Source: Warburgia ugandensis
Lineage: Eukaryota; Streptophyta; Magnoliopsida; Canellales; Canellaceae
Assembly: GCA_035236585.1 (NCBI GenBank)
Contig: CP141132.1
Span: forward strand, 59,803,880 to 59,867,879
Length of the DNA: 64,000 bases
Reading direction: 5' to 3'
The notes below the pieces were generated by a model that was not told the origin of the DNA, did not search any database, and saw only the letters and a program-made list of their open reading frames with translations. A program made the position numbers and the translations under genes. Below are positions 1 to 11,229 of the stretch, piece after piece; the first letter of the stretch is position 1; each line of letters opens with the position of its first letter.

Positions 1-745
1 ATCTTAAATTTCGTAAGAACTCAATATATGTCATAAAATATATGTAGATAATAATCTAAGTTACCTCCTAGGGGTCTCCCAAGTGTAAAACTACTTGAAA
101 TTTGGCCATCAGTCATTGGTCATGAATACTTATTATAAACCTAAAGTCCTAGAGTACTACACACCTATCATGCTATGTGCGTGTGCGTGTGTGTTTCAAA
201 TCTCAAAAATAATGGACCCTTTGTACAGCAAACAATATCTCATCATGTCTGAGCTCGGACCAATACCAAAATAGGAGAATATGCCACCACGAGAAACACC
301 ATTTGTAGTCCCTGACAATACCCATGAGGTCATTGAAACCTAATTAGGCCTATTGCGGTCATGTATCAAATATATTAAGTTTCAAAGGGAGGATGATCAG
401 TTCTCAAACTCTCCTAGCATAGTGTCCACTAAGTCTTGTACCCATCATAACATAATATAATTAACCATCATCATGTGCCTCTGTGACTTATAAAACAGTA
501 AAAAAATTATTCATTGGTAAATTCATGCAAGTCAAATCTCATGGCACTATATAGACAAGTAAAAGCAACTCTCACAAGGGTCAAATCCAAGGATTCTACA
601 CAGTAATATCAATCCTCATCATTTCATAAACCATGAAATCAATGCATTTTCAAATAAAGTTCTATATAATAAGTTTTTAATAGTATAAATAAACTAACAT
701 GTTATTTCAAAACTAGTATTTTGCATAAAATGCATGTATACTTAA
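1..745. other. Non-coding, unassigned
   Basis: No reading frame here resembles a known protein. A stretch near 395-440 mentioning the motif CTCCTAGCATAGTGTCC is loosely similar to text near 44500 inside the solo LTR-like insertion, so part of this may be old LTR sequence. That link is weak. Confidence 0.4.
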
Positions 746-2400
746 CATCATCATCAAGACCTTATACCGATTATGGGTTGGTCTCATGAATCTTGTTACT
801 TCATTCCCCTCTATTAAATCTCGTGGCTTCATTTAGTTCGAAAGTTTTTAAATCTTTTCTCATGACTTCCATCCACCTTGTTTTGGGCCTTCCCCTTGCC
901 CTTTTAAAACCTTTGACTAAGATCGCCTCACTCCTTCTAATTGGTGCCCTTTTTAGACTACGTTGAATACATCCAAACCATCTAAGTCTAATCTCCCTCA
1001 TCTTAGTGCTACTCCTAAATTTTATCTAGTGGTTTCATTTCTAATTATCTAGTGGCACCCGCCATCACACAAAACTCAAGAGGTGCATCTCCTTTTGCTC
1101 CAACCAACTCGGATTCTTTGAGTAACCTCCCTCTCAATCTCTCCACTCTCTTGAATTATCTATCCCAAGTACGGAAAGTGTTTTTTTAGGGGGGACTTCT
1201 TAGTTACCAATCTTTACTGGTACTCCACTCCCACTCCTTTCCTTACTAAAATTACATTTTGTATACTCTGTCTTAGTTCAACTAATTTTAAATCCTTTAG
1301 ATTTTAATGCATCTCTCCATAACTCTAGTTTTCTATATATGCCCTACCTTGTCTCATCAATCAAAACTATATCATCTGAAAATAACAAAACTATATCATT
1401 TGCAAATAACAAGCACCACCCAATCTCCTCTTACAGATATTTTTTTAACTCATCCATAACCAATGTGAAAAGGTATGAGCTCAATGCCAATCCTTTGTGC
1501 AATCCTACAATGATAGGAAAATCATTGTTCTCTTCGATAGTGGTCCTAACATTTGTTATCACACCCTCATATATATCCTTAATTATGTTTATATAACCAC
1601 ATGAAACCCCTTTTTCATCCAACACCCACGATATTAACTCTTTGGGGACCCTATCATAAGCTTTTTTCTAAGTCAATAAAGACAATGTGGAGGTCCTTCC
1701 TCATCTCCCTATATTTCTCTATCAATTATCTAAGTAGAAAAAATAGTTTCCATGGTAGATCTCTTAAGCATGAAACCAAACTAGTTCTTTGATACACTTG
1801 TCTCATGTCATAGCCTCTTCTCCATTACTCATTCAAAAATTTTCATGGTATGACTCACAAGTATGATCCCCTAATAATTAGTGCAACTTTTTATTTCTCC
1901 TTTATTCTTGTAAATTGGTACAATTGAGCTCTTCCTCCATTCATCTAGCATTTTCTTTGATTTTACAATATTGTTAAATAATTTTGTCAACAAAACTACT
2001 GCAGTCTCTCCCATGTACTTCCAACCCTCTATTTGTATACCATTAGGCCTCATAGCCTTTCCTAATTTCATCTTTTTTAAGGCCTCTTTCACTTTACGTA
2101 TTCTAATCCTATGGTCATATGTATGATGTCCAACATTATTTGGGTTTATGGTACTTTCAATCCCTATATTCTCAGAGTAATTTTCATTTAGAAATTTTTG
2201 AAAGTAACTTTCCCATCTCTATTTGATCTTGTTATCTTTGACTAGTACCCTTGGTCATCACTTTTAAAATACACTTAATGTGGTTTAAGTCTTTACTCTT
2301 CCTTTCTCTTCCTTTTGCAAGTTTAAGCACCTTGATATTTTTCACTTCTTTTACTTTTGTGTTCTTTCTACTTTTTCTACCATCTATACTTATTTTTAAA
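746..2400 (-). mobile_element. RTE-type LINE, degenerate reverse-transcriptase fragment
   Basis: This is a 5'-truncated, frameshifted non-LTR retrotransposon read on the minus strand. Conceptual translation shows, in 5' to 3' order, an early RT segment near 2092-1871 (KKMKLGKAMRPNGI, then DEWRKSSIVPIYKNKG), a middle segment near 1625-1431 (YEGVITNVRTT, then FTLVMDEL) and the RT C-terminus near 1001-801 (RLRWFGCIQR, RARGRPKTRWMEV). The 3' end at 746-760 is a short CATCATCATCAAG, that is TGATGATG on the element strand, the usual trinucleotide tail of plant RTE elements. Stops and frameshifts make it inactive. Upstream coding (endonuclease) is missing here, but a matching endonuclease piece lies at 4485-4795 in the same orientation. 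Confidence 0.85.
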
Positions 2401-2880
2401 GGATAGGTTATGAATATTCTTAATTGGGTTTTTGGGTTAAGGTAAATAGGGTTTTTGAAAGAAAATGGTTGTCAAGAGGTTCAAAGGATCTTAACTAGTG
2501 GTATAATATGTTGGATAAGCTTTATGTCTCTGGGTTGAAACAAGGATAGCTTATATCATTTTCTAAGTTTCTTAAAACCTATCAAATTCAATAAATGTTT
2601 AGGAAAGAAAGTTAATACTCCTTTTGTTCATGGCAATTGACCATACAAAGACACTGGGATCTTTCAAAGTTAATGTATACTGAAGTAAATATGGAATTAA
2701 TTATAACCCTTGAAAAATGATAGTCTTTAATACTCACTTGGGTATAAAGGTCTCCACCAATTTTCTTAAGGTCTCATAACTCTCTATTAGCCTGGATTAT
2801 GACTGCATGTAAGTATATTTCAAGATTTAACTTTCATAAAACACTTAAGGACATGAATAAGATGTAGAATTAACCATATG
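2401..2880. other. Unassigned spacer
   Basis: AT-rich sequence between the RTE fragment and the SINE. No coding similarity recognised. Confidence 0.4.
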
Positions 2881-3099
2881 TATTTCTATTAAGAAGTCGA
2901 AGGGGAGCCTCTGCGCAAAGGTGAAATTTGTTGACATGTGACCTTGAGGTCACGAGTTCAAGGCGTGAAAATAACCTCTTGCAAAATGCAAGGTAAGGCT
3001 GTGTACTTTAGACCCTTGTGGTCCGCCCCTTCCCTGGACCCCGCATGGGTAGGAGCTTCGTGCATCGAGGCTGCCCTTTTTTATTTCTATTAAGAAGTC
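2881..3099 (+). mobile_element. Au-type SINE with 18-bp target site duplication
   Basis: The body (2899-3081) reads like the tRNA-derived plant Au SINE: a GGGGAGCCT head, a decayed box A around GCGCAAAGGTGAAA, a box B region around GTCACGAGTTCAAGG, then CTCTTGCAAAATGCA, CCCTTGTGGTCCG, CTTCCCTGGACCCCGC, GGAGCTTCGTGCATCG and GGCTGCCCTTTTTT. It is flanked by the perfect direct repeat TATTTCTATTAAGAAGTC at 2881-2898 and 3082-3099, which is the target site duplication. The element is near full length. Its perfect duplication suggests fairly recent insertion, although box B carries changes. Confidence 0.92.
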
Positions 3100-3289
3100 A
3101 CAGTCAAAGAAATACTAGGCTTATGACAATTCAATTCTCATCAGAATAAAGGAACTTGAACTTAAAAACTACAAAAATTTCTTTTTCTTTTTCAAAAATA
3201 CAAGAAAGCAAAGAAAACTTAGAAATCTCATCCATATCTACATGGCGTCTCACCCTCCAACCTAAACTAAACATTGGTCCCCAGTGTTT

Positions 3290-4484
3290 TAAAACTTAGG
3301 ACTCCTATATGAGAAATGAGTAATGTAGAACAATAAGACTTCTTAAACCTTGAGTTGCCTCCCAGAAAGTGCTAAGTTTAATGTCTCCAGCCAAACATAT
3401 GATGCTATGATGCAAATTTAATGATGAATGATAATGATGAATGCAGGGTGTTATGATGGGTCTCGTGTCATGAGACATGCTAAGGTGGGTCATGGTATAT
3501 AGGTTGCTTTAATAATATCTCCTGTACTTCAGGGTTGACCAACTCTAGACAGGGTTTCAACCTTTGCTCATTGACTTTGGAAATCTCTCCATCCTTTTCT
3601 ATCTTAACTCCCCATGAGAGTAAATAGTATGTACTATATAAGGTCATGACTATCAAGGTCAAATTTTTTTAAGAAATAGATGTAATATAGAATTATACAA
3701 AAGGACCTTCTGTCCTAGGGTGAAGGACTTGTGCAGAATATGTCTGTCATGATGGCCTTTTATGCGGTCTTTGTATATCTTTGCTAGCTCATATGCATCT
3801 TTCCTTAGTTCATCCAACTCATTGAGTTGGAGCTTTTTATGGGTCTCAATAGTATCTATGTCAAAATTGAGCTTTTTAATGGCCTAATATACTTTATGCT
3901 CAAGTTCTACAGGTAGGTCCAAACCTTTCCATAGATCAATCGGTAAGGTGATATGCCCATAGGCGTATGTAATACGATAGACCCATAAAACATCATTAAG
4001 TTGCAAAGACCAATCTTTTCAATTTGGATTAACTATCTTTTCTAAAAATTTCTTTATCTCCCTATTTGACACTTTTACCTGTCCACTAGTTTGAGCATGA
4101 TAAGGGGTAGATATTCTATGGATAACACCATATTTCTTTATTAAGTTCTCAAACACTCCATTGCCAAAGTGTTTTCTCCATCACTAATAATGGCCTTAGG
4201 GGTACTAAAGAATGTAAATATATTTTCCTTTAAGAACTTGAACACCTTCTTGTGGTCATTAGTCTTACACAGTATAACTTCTACCCACTTGAACACGTAG
4301 TCCACTGCCCCTATAGATAATTAAAAGAGTTAGGAAAATGTCCCATAAAATTAATGAACCAAAAATTAAAAGGCTCAATGATCAAAATGGGGTTTAAATG
4401 CATCATATTTGTTTTTCCTATACTTTATAACTGTTGGCATCTAGCACATGCTATGTTGTAAGCATGTGAATCCCTAAAAATAGT
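3290..4484 (-). mobile_element. Ty3/gypsy pol remnant (integrase and 3' tail), Athila/Tat-like
   Basis: On the minus strand the translation runs from a pre-integrase/integrase region near 4480-4330 (INFMGHFPNSF) through the integrase core near 4310-4150 ([26 protein letters not shown]) and [17 protein letters not shown] near 4130, to the C-terminal part near 3640-3480 (KVNEQRLKP, LELVNPEV). Just downstream, at about 3340-3390, is the text for AAACTTAGCACTTTCTGGGAGGCAACTCAAG, a conserved landmark after pol in Athila/Ogre-like elements. At least one frameshift (near 4165) and stops break it. No LTRs were identified. Confidence 0.8.
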
Positions 4485-4795
4485 AGGCCAAAAAAAAACC
4501 ACACTGTAAAATCTTTGCTACCACTATTCTTATGACATTTGTATTATTGTCCTTTCCTACATGCCAGAGCTTATATCCATCGATTTCTCTAGTTCTAGCC
4601 CCTTTCCACTTGGTTTCTTGACTCTCCTATGTTTCATCTTATCCATTAACTCTAGACACTTACATGTCAATGTGCTTATATTCCATGTAGTGATACAAAT
4701 ATTGTTCTCTTGACTTAGCCTATTTACCCATGCACTTCTTGTACGATGCAGGAACCCATAATACTTTCTATTGCACCTAGGTTTTGATGCAGCAC
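4485..4795 (-). mobile_element. RTE LINE endonuclease fragment
   Basis: Minus-strand translation gives the N-terminal part of an RTE apurinic endonuclease domain: ICITTWNISTLTCK, then LELMDKMKHRRV and, in shifted frames, KWKGARTREIDGYKLWHVGK near 4600-4530. It abuts the gypsy remnant. It may be the 5' end of the same LINE whose RT lies at 746-2400, later separated by insertions, or a separate copy. Confidence 0.7.
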
Positions 4796-4799
4796 CAGC

Positions 4800-6330
4800 T
4801 TCCAATGGAATGCTCTAACAGCCCTTGCCTATTTCCCACCAAACCCAGGATCCGATGTAGTGTGTCACTTCCAAGGGAACACCCTAGCAGCCCTTGCCCA
4901 TTTCCACATCAAGATGCTATGCGACGCATCACTTACAGAAAATACCCTAGCCTAAGTTGTCATAAATTGATTCATGCATGGGATTTGTCATGGGTTTTCC
5001 TTGCCAGTTGGCACCTGACACAAAACCCTCCTTTGTCTAGGCTTGGGATCGACTACAATAAAACCATATGGAACTAAAACCACAAAGGCAAAGTTATGCT
5101 CAACTACATGCAATTTAGAAATGATATAGTCACATTTTTACTATTTTTAATGAAATAATTTCCACACTTTACACTTTTTACAAAAAGCACATTGATATTA
5201 AAACTATGTACCTCCTCCGGTGTTATCCTCAATTCACTTGGGTCCCTCCTTTAGCTGGATTTATCAATTAACCTTACAACATGTCAATATCCCAATTTTC
5301 TTGTAAATTTTAAATCATGGATCAATAATTACAAAAGAAGTCTTTTTTTAAATTTATATTAATATATTTTTAATTTGGATTATTCCTTATGGCAAACCAC
5401 TCATGGAGAATCAAATTCTCATAAATCAAGCTCTCTTAGCTATAGATTGGAGTCGATTTGTCGATCTGATAATAGATTGGGTTCTCATATCTTAAATTGC
5501 AATCATATATAAATAAGATAACTATAAATTGGTTATTGGGTGTGTAGATCAATATCGTAGGTTTTTTATCAATGGTCCATATCATCGCATGCTCCAAGGA
5601 TCACTGATTCGTGCAATTAAAGATGTTGGAGTGTGGATTGACATTCTTAAGGATGGATCAATAGTTTAACATAGTTTTGAATGGTCCAATCACAGGTGTT
5701 TTGTATCACCACTCAGATCAAATTTAGTGCTTGGTTAAAAATTAATAATTAAATGGCTCAAATCTACTTCACAATTGTAGATTGTGAGTTATACAACCAT
5801 GGAGCATCATGATCTACAAATTGAATGGTTAGATTCAGAGATCATTGATCACCAGTGATAGATCAAGATCAAATCTAACTTTGGAGAATTAGATGATCTT
5901 GGATCTAACATCATTAGATAGGCAAAAATGACCCAGACCACATTTTTCCTACTTTAAGGAGTGGTTGCTGGTAGTTATTGGTTGCGCCGGAGAAGCTGAA
6001 CATAGAAGATCATCTCTGATACCCTTTTTTAGCTCAAAATGATAAAAAAATTGAGAAGAAAGGTAGAATAGGGGTTTGCCTTCATTCTCGTGAAGTTTGG
6101 AGAGATTTTGTTGTCGTTTGATACTGAAAAACGATGAAAGGCAGTGATAATTGTTGAATTTTGTGCAGTCACCACTTTCAATTGCTGCAATTTTTTGTGG
6201 GTTGGATCATTTTGATAAGGGAAATATCATGAATTGTTTAGATCATCTACTCTCCCATCTCATGCAACATGTCACCTGCATACCATTTTCTTCTTTACCT
6301 CTTTTTCCTTGTCTCTCTCTTTCCCTTTTT
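4800..6330. other. Unassigned intergenic sequence
   Basis: AT-rich, rich in GATCAA/ATCTAA text like that seen at 36100-36700 and 45000-45660, which suggests shared LTR-type origin. No coding similarity found. The longest open frames are not protein-like. Confidence 0.35.
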
Positions 6331-6404
6331 CTTCTTCTTCTTCTTCTTCTTCTTCTTCTTCTTCTTCTTCTTCTTCTTCTTCTTCTTCTTCTTCTTCTTC
6401 TTCT
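6331..6404 (+). repeat. (CTT)n microsatellite
   Basis: Uninterrupted CTT/TTC repeat of about 74 bp, ending 23 bp before the target duplication of the PIF/Harbinger element. It makes artefactual poly-Leu and poly-Ser open frames. Confidence 0.97.
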
Positions 6405-6431
6405 TTCTCTATAGTTCTCTTTGTTTCTTAG

Positions 6432-6453
6432 GGGGGTTTATTTAACGGCATAT
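6432..6453 (+). repeat. Left terminal inverted repeat of the PIF/Harbinger element
   Basis: Matches 17293-17314 in reverse complement without mismatch over 22 bp. TTA target duplication precedes it at 6428-6430. Confidence 0.93.
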
Positions 6454-6680
6454 ATTTTTCATTTTTGAGATATCACGGCATATCTCAAATGTGCAACTTA
6501 TTTAACAGTGTTATCTGTGGCATATGTGAGATGTGCACCTTATTTAACCGCATTATCTCTGGCATATGTGAGATGTGCACTTTATTTAACCGCATTATCT
6601 CTAGCATATCTAAGATATCTATTTTATTTAACTAGATTATGTTGAGCATATCTTACATATCAACCTTATTTAACATTGGA
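6438..6680 (+). repeat. 42-bp subterminal iterons
   Basis: The terminal-repeat core TTATTTAAC recurs at 6438, 6498, 6540, 6582, 6624 and 6666. The last five copies are exactly 42 bp apart. Between them recurs GCATATGTGAGATGTGCAC or a variant. Regular arrays of a terminal-repeat core next to a transposon end usually act as transposase or accessory-protein binding sites; that role is inferred. Confidence 0.9.
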
Positions 6681-6733
6681 TGTTTGGCACTTTTGAGATA
6701 TGCCAAATGCATTCCACAGTGTAAAAACTCGTC

Positions 6734-7730
6734 CATTTTAGAGAGAGAGAAATCCTTTTGAAACCAGCATTTTTTAGTGAGAGAAAACGAATTGGTTCTA
6801 TTCGTGGTGAAGGGTTTTGGGTTCTTGCGTTGAATGTCGGCAAGGATGAGTTTTTGGTTCGCCGGTGAAGGGTTTTCCATTCTCCAGTGAATGTTTATGG
6901 TGACGAAGAGGTTTTTGGTTCTCCAGTGAATGTCTAGGGGGACGAAGATGGAAGAGTTCTTCGTCTCTGCGTGAGGTTGTTCGTCTAGGGCAGGAGAGGG
7001 GTTTCAGTTTTTCGTTTCTGAAAACCCTAGATTTGCTTGGGCGCAAAGCCCATTTTTCTTCTTCCCTGCATTCTCATCTTGTCACTCTCTCCTTCTCTCT
7101 CACGTCTCCAAGGTATGTTTTTTCTACTATGAAACGTCGTTTCTTGTGGAATGATTTTTTAAGGTTGTTCTTGTTTTGGGATTTGTTGTGCATTTCACCA
7201 TTTGTGTTCAAATTGAAGGGTAAACCCCACTTCTTGTTCTCCTTGTTCTCTCCCTTCGATACCACTACATACAGAGATAACCCCAAAGAAATCCTAAAAA
7301 AATTGATGAGAAAGAGAATAAAGTCCATTTTAGAGGGAGAAAATCATTTTGAAACCAGCGTTTTTTAGTGAGAGAAAACGAACTGGTTCGTTCGTCGTGA
7401 AGGGTTTTGGGTTCTTGCGTTGAATGTCGGCAAGGAAGAGGTTTTGGGTTCTCCGATGAAGGGTTTTGGTTTCTTCAGTGAATGTTTAGGGCGACGAAGA
7501 TAGAAGAGTTCTTCGTCTCTGCATGAGGTTGTTCGTCTACTGTGAAGCATCGTTTCTTGTGGAATGTTGTTCTTGTTCTGGGATTTGTTGTGCAGCTCAC
7601 CATTTGTGTTCAAATTGAAGGGTAAACCCCACTTCTTGTTCTCCTTGTTCTCTCCCTTCAATCCCATTGCATACAGAGATAACCCCAAAGAAATCCAAAA
7701 AAATCAATGAGAAGAGAATAAAAAGGGGGC
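6734..7730 (+). repeat. Tandem duplication of about 590 bp
   Basis: The segment starting TCCATTTTAGAGAGAG at 6734 recurs starting TCCATTTTAGAGGGAG at 7324. Both copies share GTGAGAGAAAACGAA, GGGTTCTTGCGTTGAATG and, near the end, ACAGAGATAACCCCAAAG (about 7271 and 7674). The second copy lacks about 140 bp corresponding to roughly 6988-7129 of the first. Parts resemble a plant 5' untranslated leader (AAAACCCTAGA, pyrimidine runs), but no protein is recognised. Confidence 0.85.
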
Positions 7731-8448
7731 CTTTGAAGAATTCGAAGCCTCTCTCTGCAAGTCATGGGCTTGTCTATGGTAAAATGTCATTGCATGTTTG
7801 GATTTTCCAGTTCGCGTTTTGCTTTTCATTTCAGATTTCTCTCTACCACTCGAGATTCACTTGTTTTCTTCTTCCTTGAATCAATGGCTATATTTGGTAG
7901 CTTTTCGTGTTACATTTTGTATTTGTTTCATTTTTTGGTAAGCAAATATTGGAGTTATGTTGCTGGTTTCTGATTTTGATTTGGATTTTGTCAATTTGGA
8001 TCTTTAGTTGATTTTTAGCTCATTTTTTTGTTTGTTCTGATTATTGGAAATTTTCCTTTTTATGCTTTGTTGGTACAGTCTACTCCTTTTTCTTCTTCTT
8101 CTTCCAATTTTTGTTTTTTTCTTTGTTGTATTTTTTTAATTATTTGGAAATGCATTGGATTGGGTTTGGAAATGCTGTTATCTGGCTCTTTGGAAAGTGG
8201 TTTCTTTGACCGGTTGCAAGTTTTGGTTGATGAATGAATGGGTTTTATTCCCCTGAGAGTTTTGTTTGAAGGAGTATACTTTGATTTGCAATTCTTTCTA
8301 TTCTTTAAAATGTTTGTGGTTTGTATATTGTTAAGAAATTAGCCATGATCTTTCTCATTCATGCATAATATCATGAAAAATAAATACAATTTCTTTACTA
8401 CTATTGAGCTTCAAAGCTTGAGGGAAAGATGCTTTTTCTACTGTTTGT
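7731..8448 (+). other. Internal non-coding part of the transposon
   Basis: T-rich plus strand with intron-like character. No coding similarity recognised. Confidence 0.4.
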
Positions 8449-8956
8449 TTATTCTTGCTTTTAGTTATCTTTGTTGAAGACAGAGAGCTAACTGTGATAG
8501 TGTTGTTTGCAGTTTTGCTTAAAAGGTTAATCCATGCTGTTGTTAGAATCCATTGATTAGTTGGATTATTTGGTGCTTGAGTGTACCCATTGGACGACAT
8601 GTGTCCCAAGAGGCACGTGGAGATGATATATACATATATGCTCAGTGTATACAATTGCTGTTCACTTCTAGCTTTATGCCTCAGCCTGTAAATTTCCTGA
8701 GGCCCAACCTTGTTATGGGCACTGTTTCCTTTAGGCCCAATTTGTGAACATTTATGTCCATTGCTAATGTTTGTTTTTCTTGGGTCTATATAGGCCATAT
8801 TGGACCTCTATAGGCCATTGGTAATGTTTGTTATTCTTGCTTTTAGTTGTCTTTGTTGAAGACATAGATCTAACTGATAGTATTGTTTGCAGTTTTGCTT
8901 AAAAGGTTAATCCATGCTGTTGTTAGAATCCATTGATCAGGTGGCTTATTTGGTGC
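8449..8956 (+). repeat. Dispersed direct repeat, two copies of about 127 bp
   Basis: 8449-8576 and 8831-8956 share TTATTCTTGCTTTTAGTT, TTGCTTAAAAGGTTAATC and TTGTTAGAATCCATTGAT, with few differences. A third shared segment, CATATTGGACCTCTATAGG, sits at 8796 and again at 10742. These are internal duplications of the transposon. Confidence 0.85.
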
Positions 8957-9543
8957 CCCACAAAGTAATTTGATCACTCTATGTTTGTACATGTTATATC
9001 TGCAGTTATGTAATCAGTTACGTAATCAGTCTTCTTTGATTTTCATGTTTGTATTGCTTCATTGATATTCTCATTAAACATGTGATAAACTCCATAATTG
9101 TTCTGTTGTATCTGCAAGCTGGAGTTCTGTTGTATCTGTTTTATATGTTCTTCTCCTACTAGGAATGAACTCTGTCTTCTATTGAGCATTTATTTTCTTG
9201 TATCTATTGCTTCAGCCATGTTTTCATTGGGCATTTAACTATCTAACTATGAGATGTTGGAAGTAAGATGTGTAAACATTTATCCCCTTGATGATTGCAA
9301 ATTTTATATTTTTATTTGGTCTGAACACGTTGTCAACACAGTTTCCTTCTTTAAAGCACATGTGACAAGCATCATGTAGAAAAATAGTAAACAATTAAGT
9401 TTAAAAAATTATAGCTATAGGGTCATTTTTGGTAGAATCCATAGGGAAGATGCGGAGGTACCTATCATCCATACATTAATACTTCAAATATATTATTTTT
9501 ATACATCCTCTTATTGGTATGTTATATTGGACACAATTTTCAG
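8957..9543 (+). other. Non-coding, upstream of the Myb-like ORF
   Basis: No gene recognised. It ends in TTTTCAG directly before the ATG at 9544, which looks like a splice acceptor, so the Myb-like ORF may have an upstream non-coding exon or an earlier coding exon. Confidence 0.4.
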
Positions 9544-10719
9544 ATGCCGCGCAAAAGAAAAGAGAGAGTCCCTATGACACCTAGTCCTGTTCATGGCGAA
9601 CATATGGACAGTGTGTCTAAAAACAGTGGTGATGGAGACAAGGGACCATATAATAAATGGACCAAGGAACAAGAGGACTTTATCCTCGAAACACTTTATG
9701 ATGAAATCATAGAGGGGAGAATCATCGCAACAGGGGGTATTCCAAAGGGCGTGGTGATTAGGGAATTGTTGATTCGCTTTAAAGGGCAATTTCAAGTTGA
9801 TTTAACCATGAAGCAATTGAATACCAAAATATGACTGTTCAAAAGCAAGTACATAACACTTCCAAAGTTAAGGAATGGAGACTCAGGATTAGGGTGGGAT
9901 GCAAAGAGAAATTGCTTCCTTGCAACCCCAGAGGTCATGAACACCCACCTCTAGGTAATGCAGCACACCATTTCTATAATAATATACATCATCTTTACAA
10001 TGTATTTACAAATGTTTGTGTATGTACAATCGAATCCAGAAGCTCGATGCTTATTTGGGAGGAATTTATGGAATTATGAGCACCTGGAGACAGTGTTTGG
10101 GGGGAGCATTGCCACAGAAGAATTTTCCTCAGGGATCAATAATTCTGTAGAAGATGAAGGACTCCGTGAATCAAGAGTGGTTGGCAATCAATATACACCC
10201 CCAGTTGAGGAAGTATACATACCACACATGTCAAATGTGGATGTTAATGCATTTTCACCCCAGGGCCCATATTATGGGGAGGAAGCTGAAGGGGACACTG
10301 ATGGATTGCACGCGCAATCTCTATTTGAAAACCTTCCACAATGCCCAATACGCCAAGATACCTCCACAACCTCATCCTCATTTCCCTCTTCTAAGACTGT
10401 TACCCCACGGCGTGTGAGGAGAAAAGGGAAGCAAGCTGCTCAATCATCATCCTCAACATGCAATGATCCTCTTACATTCATTGATCCTTCTATTATATCA
10501 AGGTTGGAATGACTTGCAGGCATCGACAACTCCTCGTGGATGACTGCATTGGATTCTTTGGAGGGTCTGACCGAGATGGAAAAGGTTAAGGCATATAGTA
10601 TTCTCCAAAAAATGGACATAGGCTTCAGGGAGGGTTTCGCTCATTGTCGCAGGATAGACAACTCTTGTATGTTAGGATGCACCTATAGGTGTTTGCTGTT
10701 TGCAGAGAAACTATTTTAG
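9544..10719 (+). pseudogene. Myb/SANT-like DNA-binding ORF of the PIF/Harbinger element
   Basis: This is the ORF1-type partner of PIF/Harbinger transposase, expected to bind DNA and help bring the transposase to the ends. From ATG 9544 it starts with a basic PRKRKERV segment, then a Myb_DNA-bind_3-like domain (NKWTKEQEDFILETLYDEI, GIPKGVVIRELLIRFKG, MKQLNTKI, GLGWDAKRN). A gap of about 75 bp that looks like an intron (donor GTAATG at 9955, acceptor unresolved) leads to FGRNLWNYEHLETVFG, an acidic linker, a basic segment TPRRVRRKGKQ, and a C-terminal LEGLTEMEKVKAYSIL. In-frame stops sit at 9832, 9952 (at the donor) and 10510. No frameshift is needed within the blocks, so the decay is by point mutation. 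Confidence 0.75.
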
Positions 10720-11229
10720 TTGAATATATTTGGTGTGTATTCATATTGGACCTCTATAGGCCATATTTATTATGGTTAGACATATACATTGAGGCTATGA
10801 ATATTTAATTATTTGAAGGGTCATTGTGCTGCCTTAATATGATTTGAACATTTAATTCTATATGAATGATGTTGTTATATGCATATTACAATTTAAAATT
10901 TTTATGGTTGTAAAAGTTGATTATTAGGTGTAACGCTTTATATGCGTACACTGTGCACTGACACAACAAACAATTGAGACTTTGCCAAAATTTCCTTTTA
11001 TGATAATACAGGTTTCATGTGCGATAATATAAGGCAATGGTAGAAGAGGGACAATGCAGCGCTGCATGTAATGAAGAAGTAATTTGTGAAGTGAATAATG
11101 TGGTAAGCACGGCCACATCACACATACTAAGACATGTTATACAATTTGAGGAGGATGCTACGCTGCATATGTGAAGGCCACGTCCAATGCGCACGCATAA
11201 AAGTACTCGAGGTTACGAGGAATTTCGGT
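10720..11229 (+). other. Spacer between transposon ORFs
   Basis: Non-coding AT-rich spacer. It repeats CATATTGGACCTCTATAGG from 8796. The transposase N-terminus may begin within its last 100 bp, where coding traces are faint. Confidence 0.4.

Noticed and set aside
6151..6431. Two open frames with poly-Leu and poly-Ser
   Set aside because: They are translations of the (CTT)n microsatellite and have no other protein-like content.
8355..8798. 147-codon minus-strand frame inside the transposon
   Set aside because: It opposes the element's ORFs, crosses one copy of the duplicated 127-bp segment and shows no recognisable domain.
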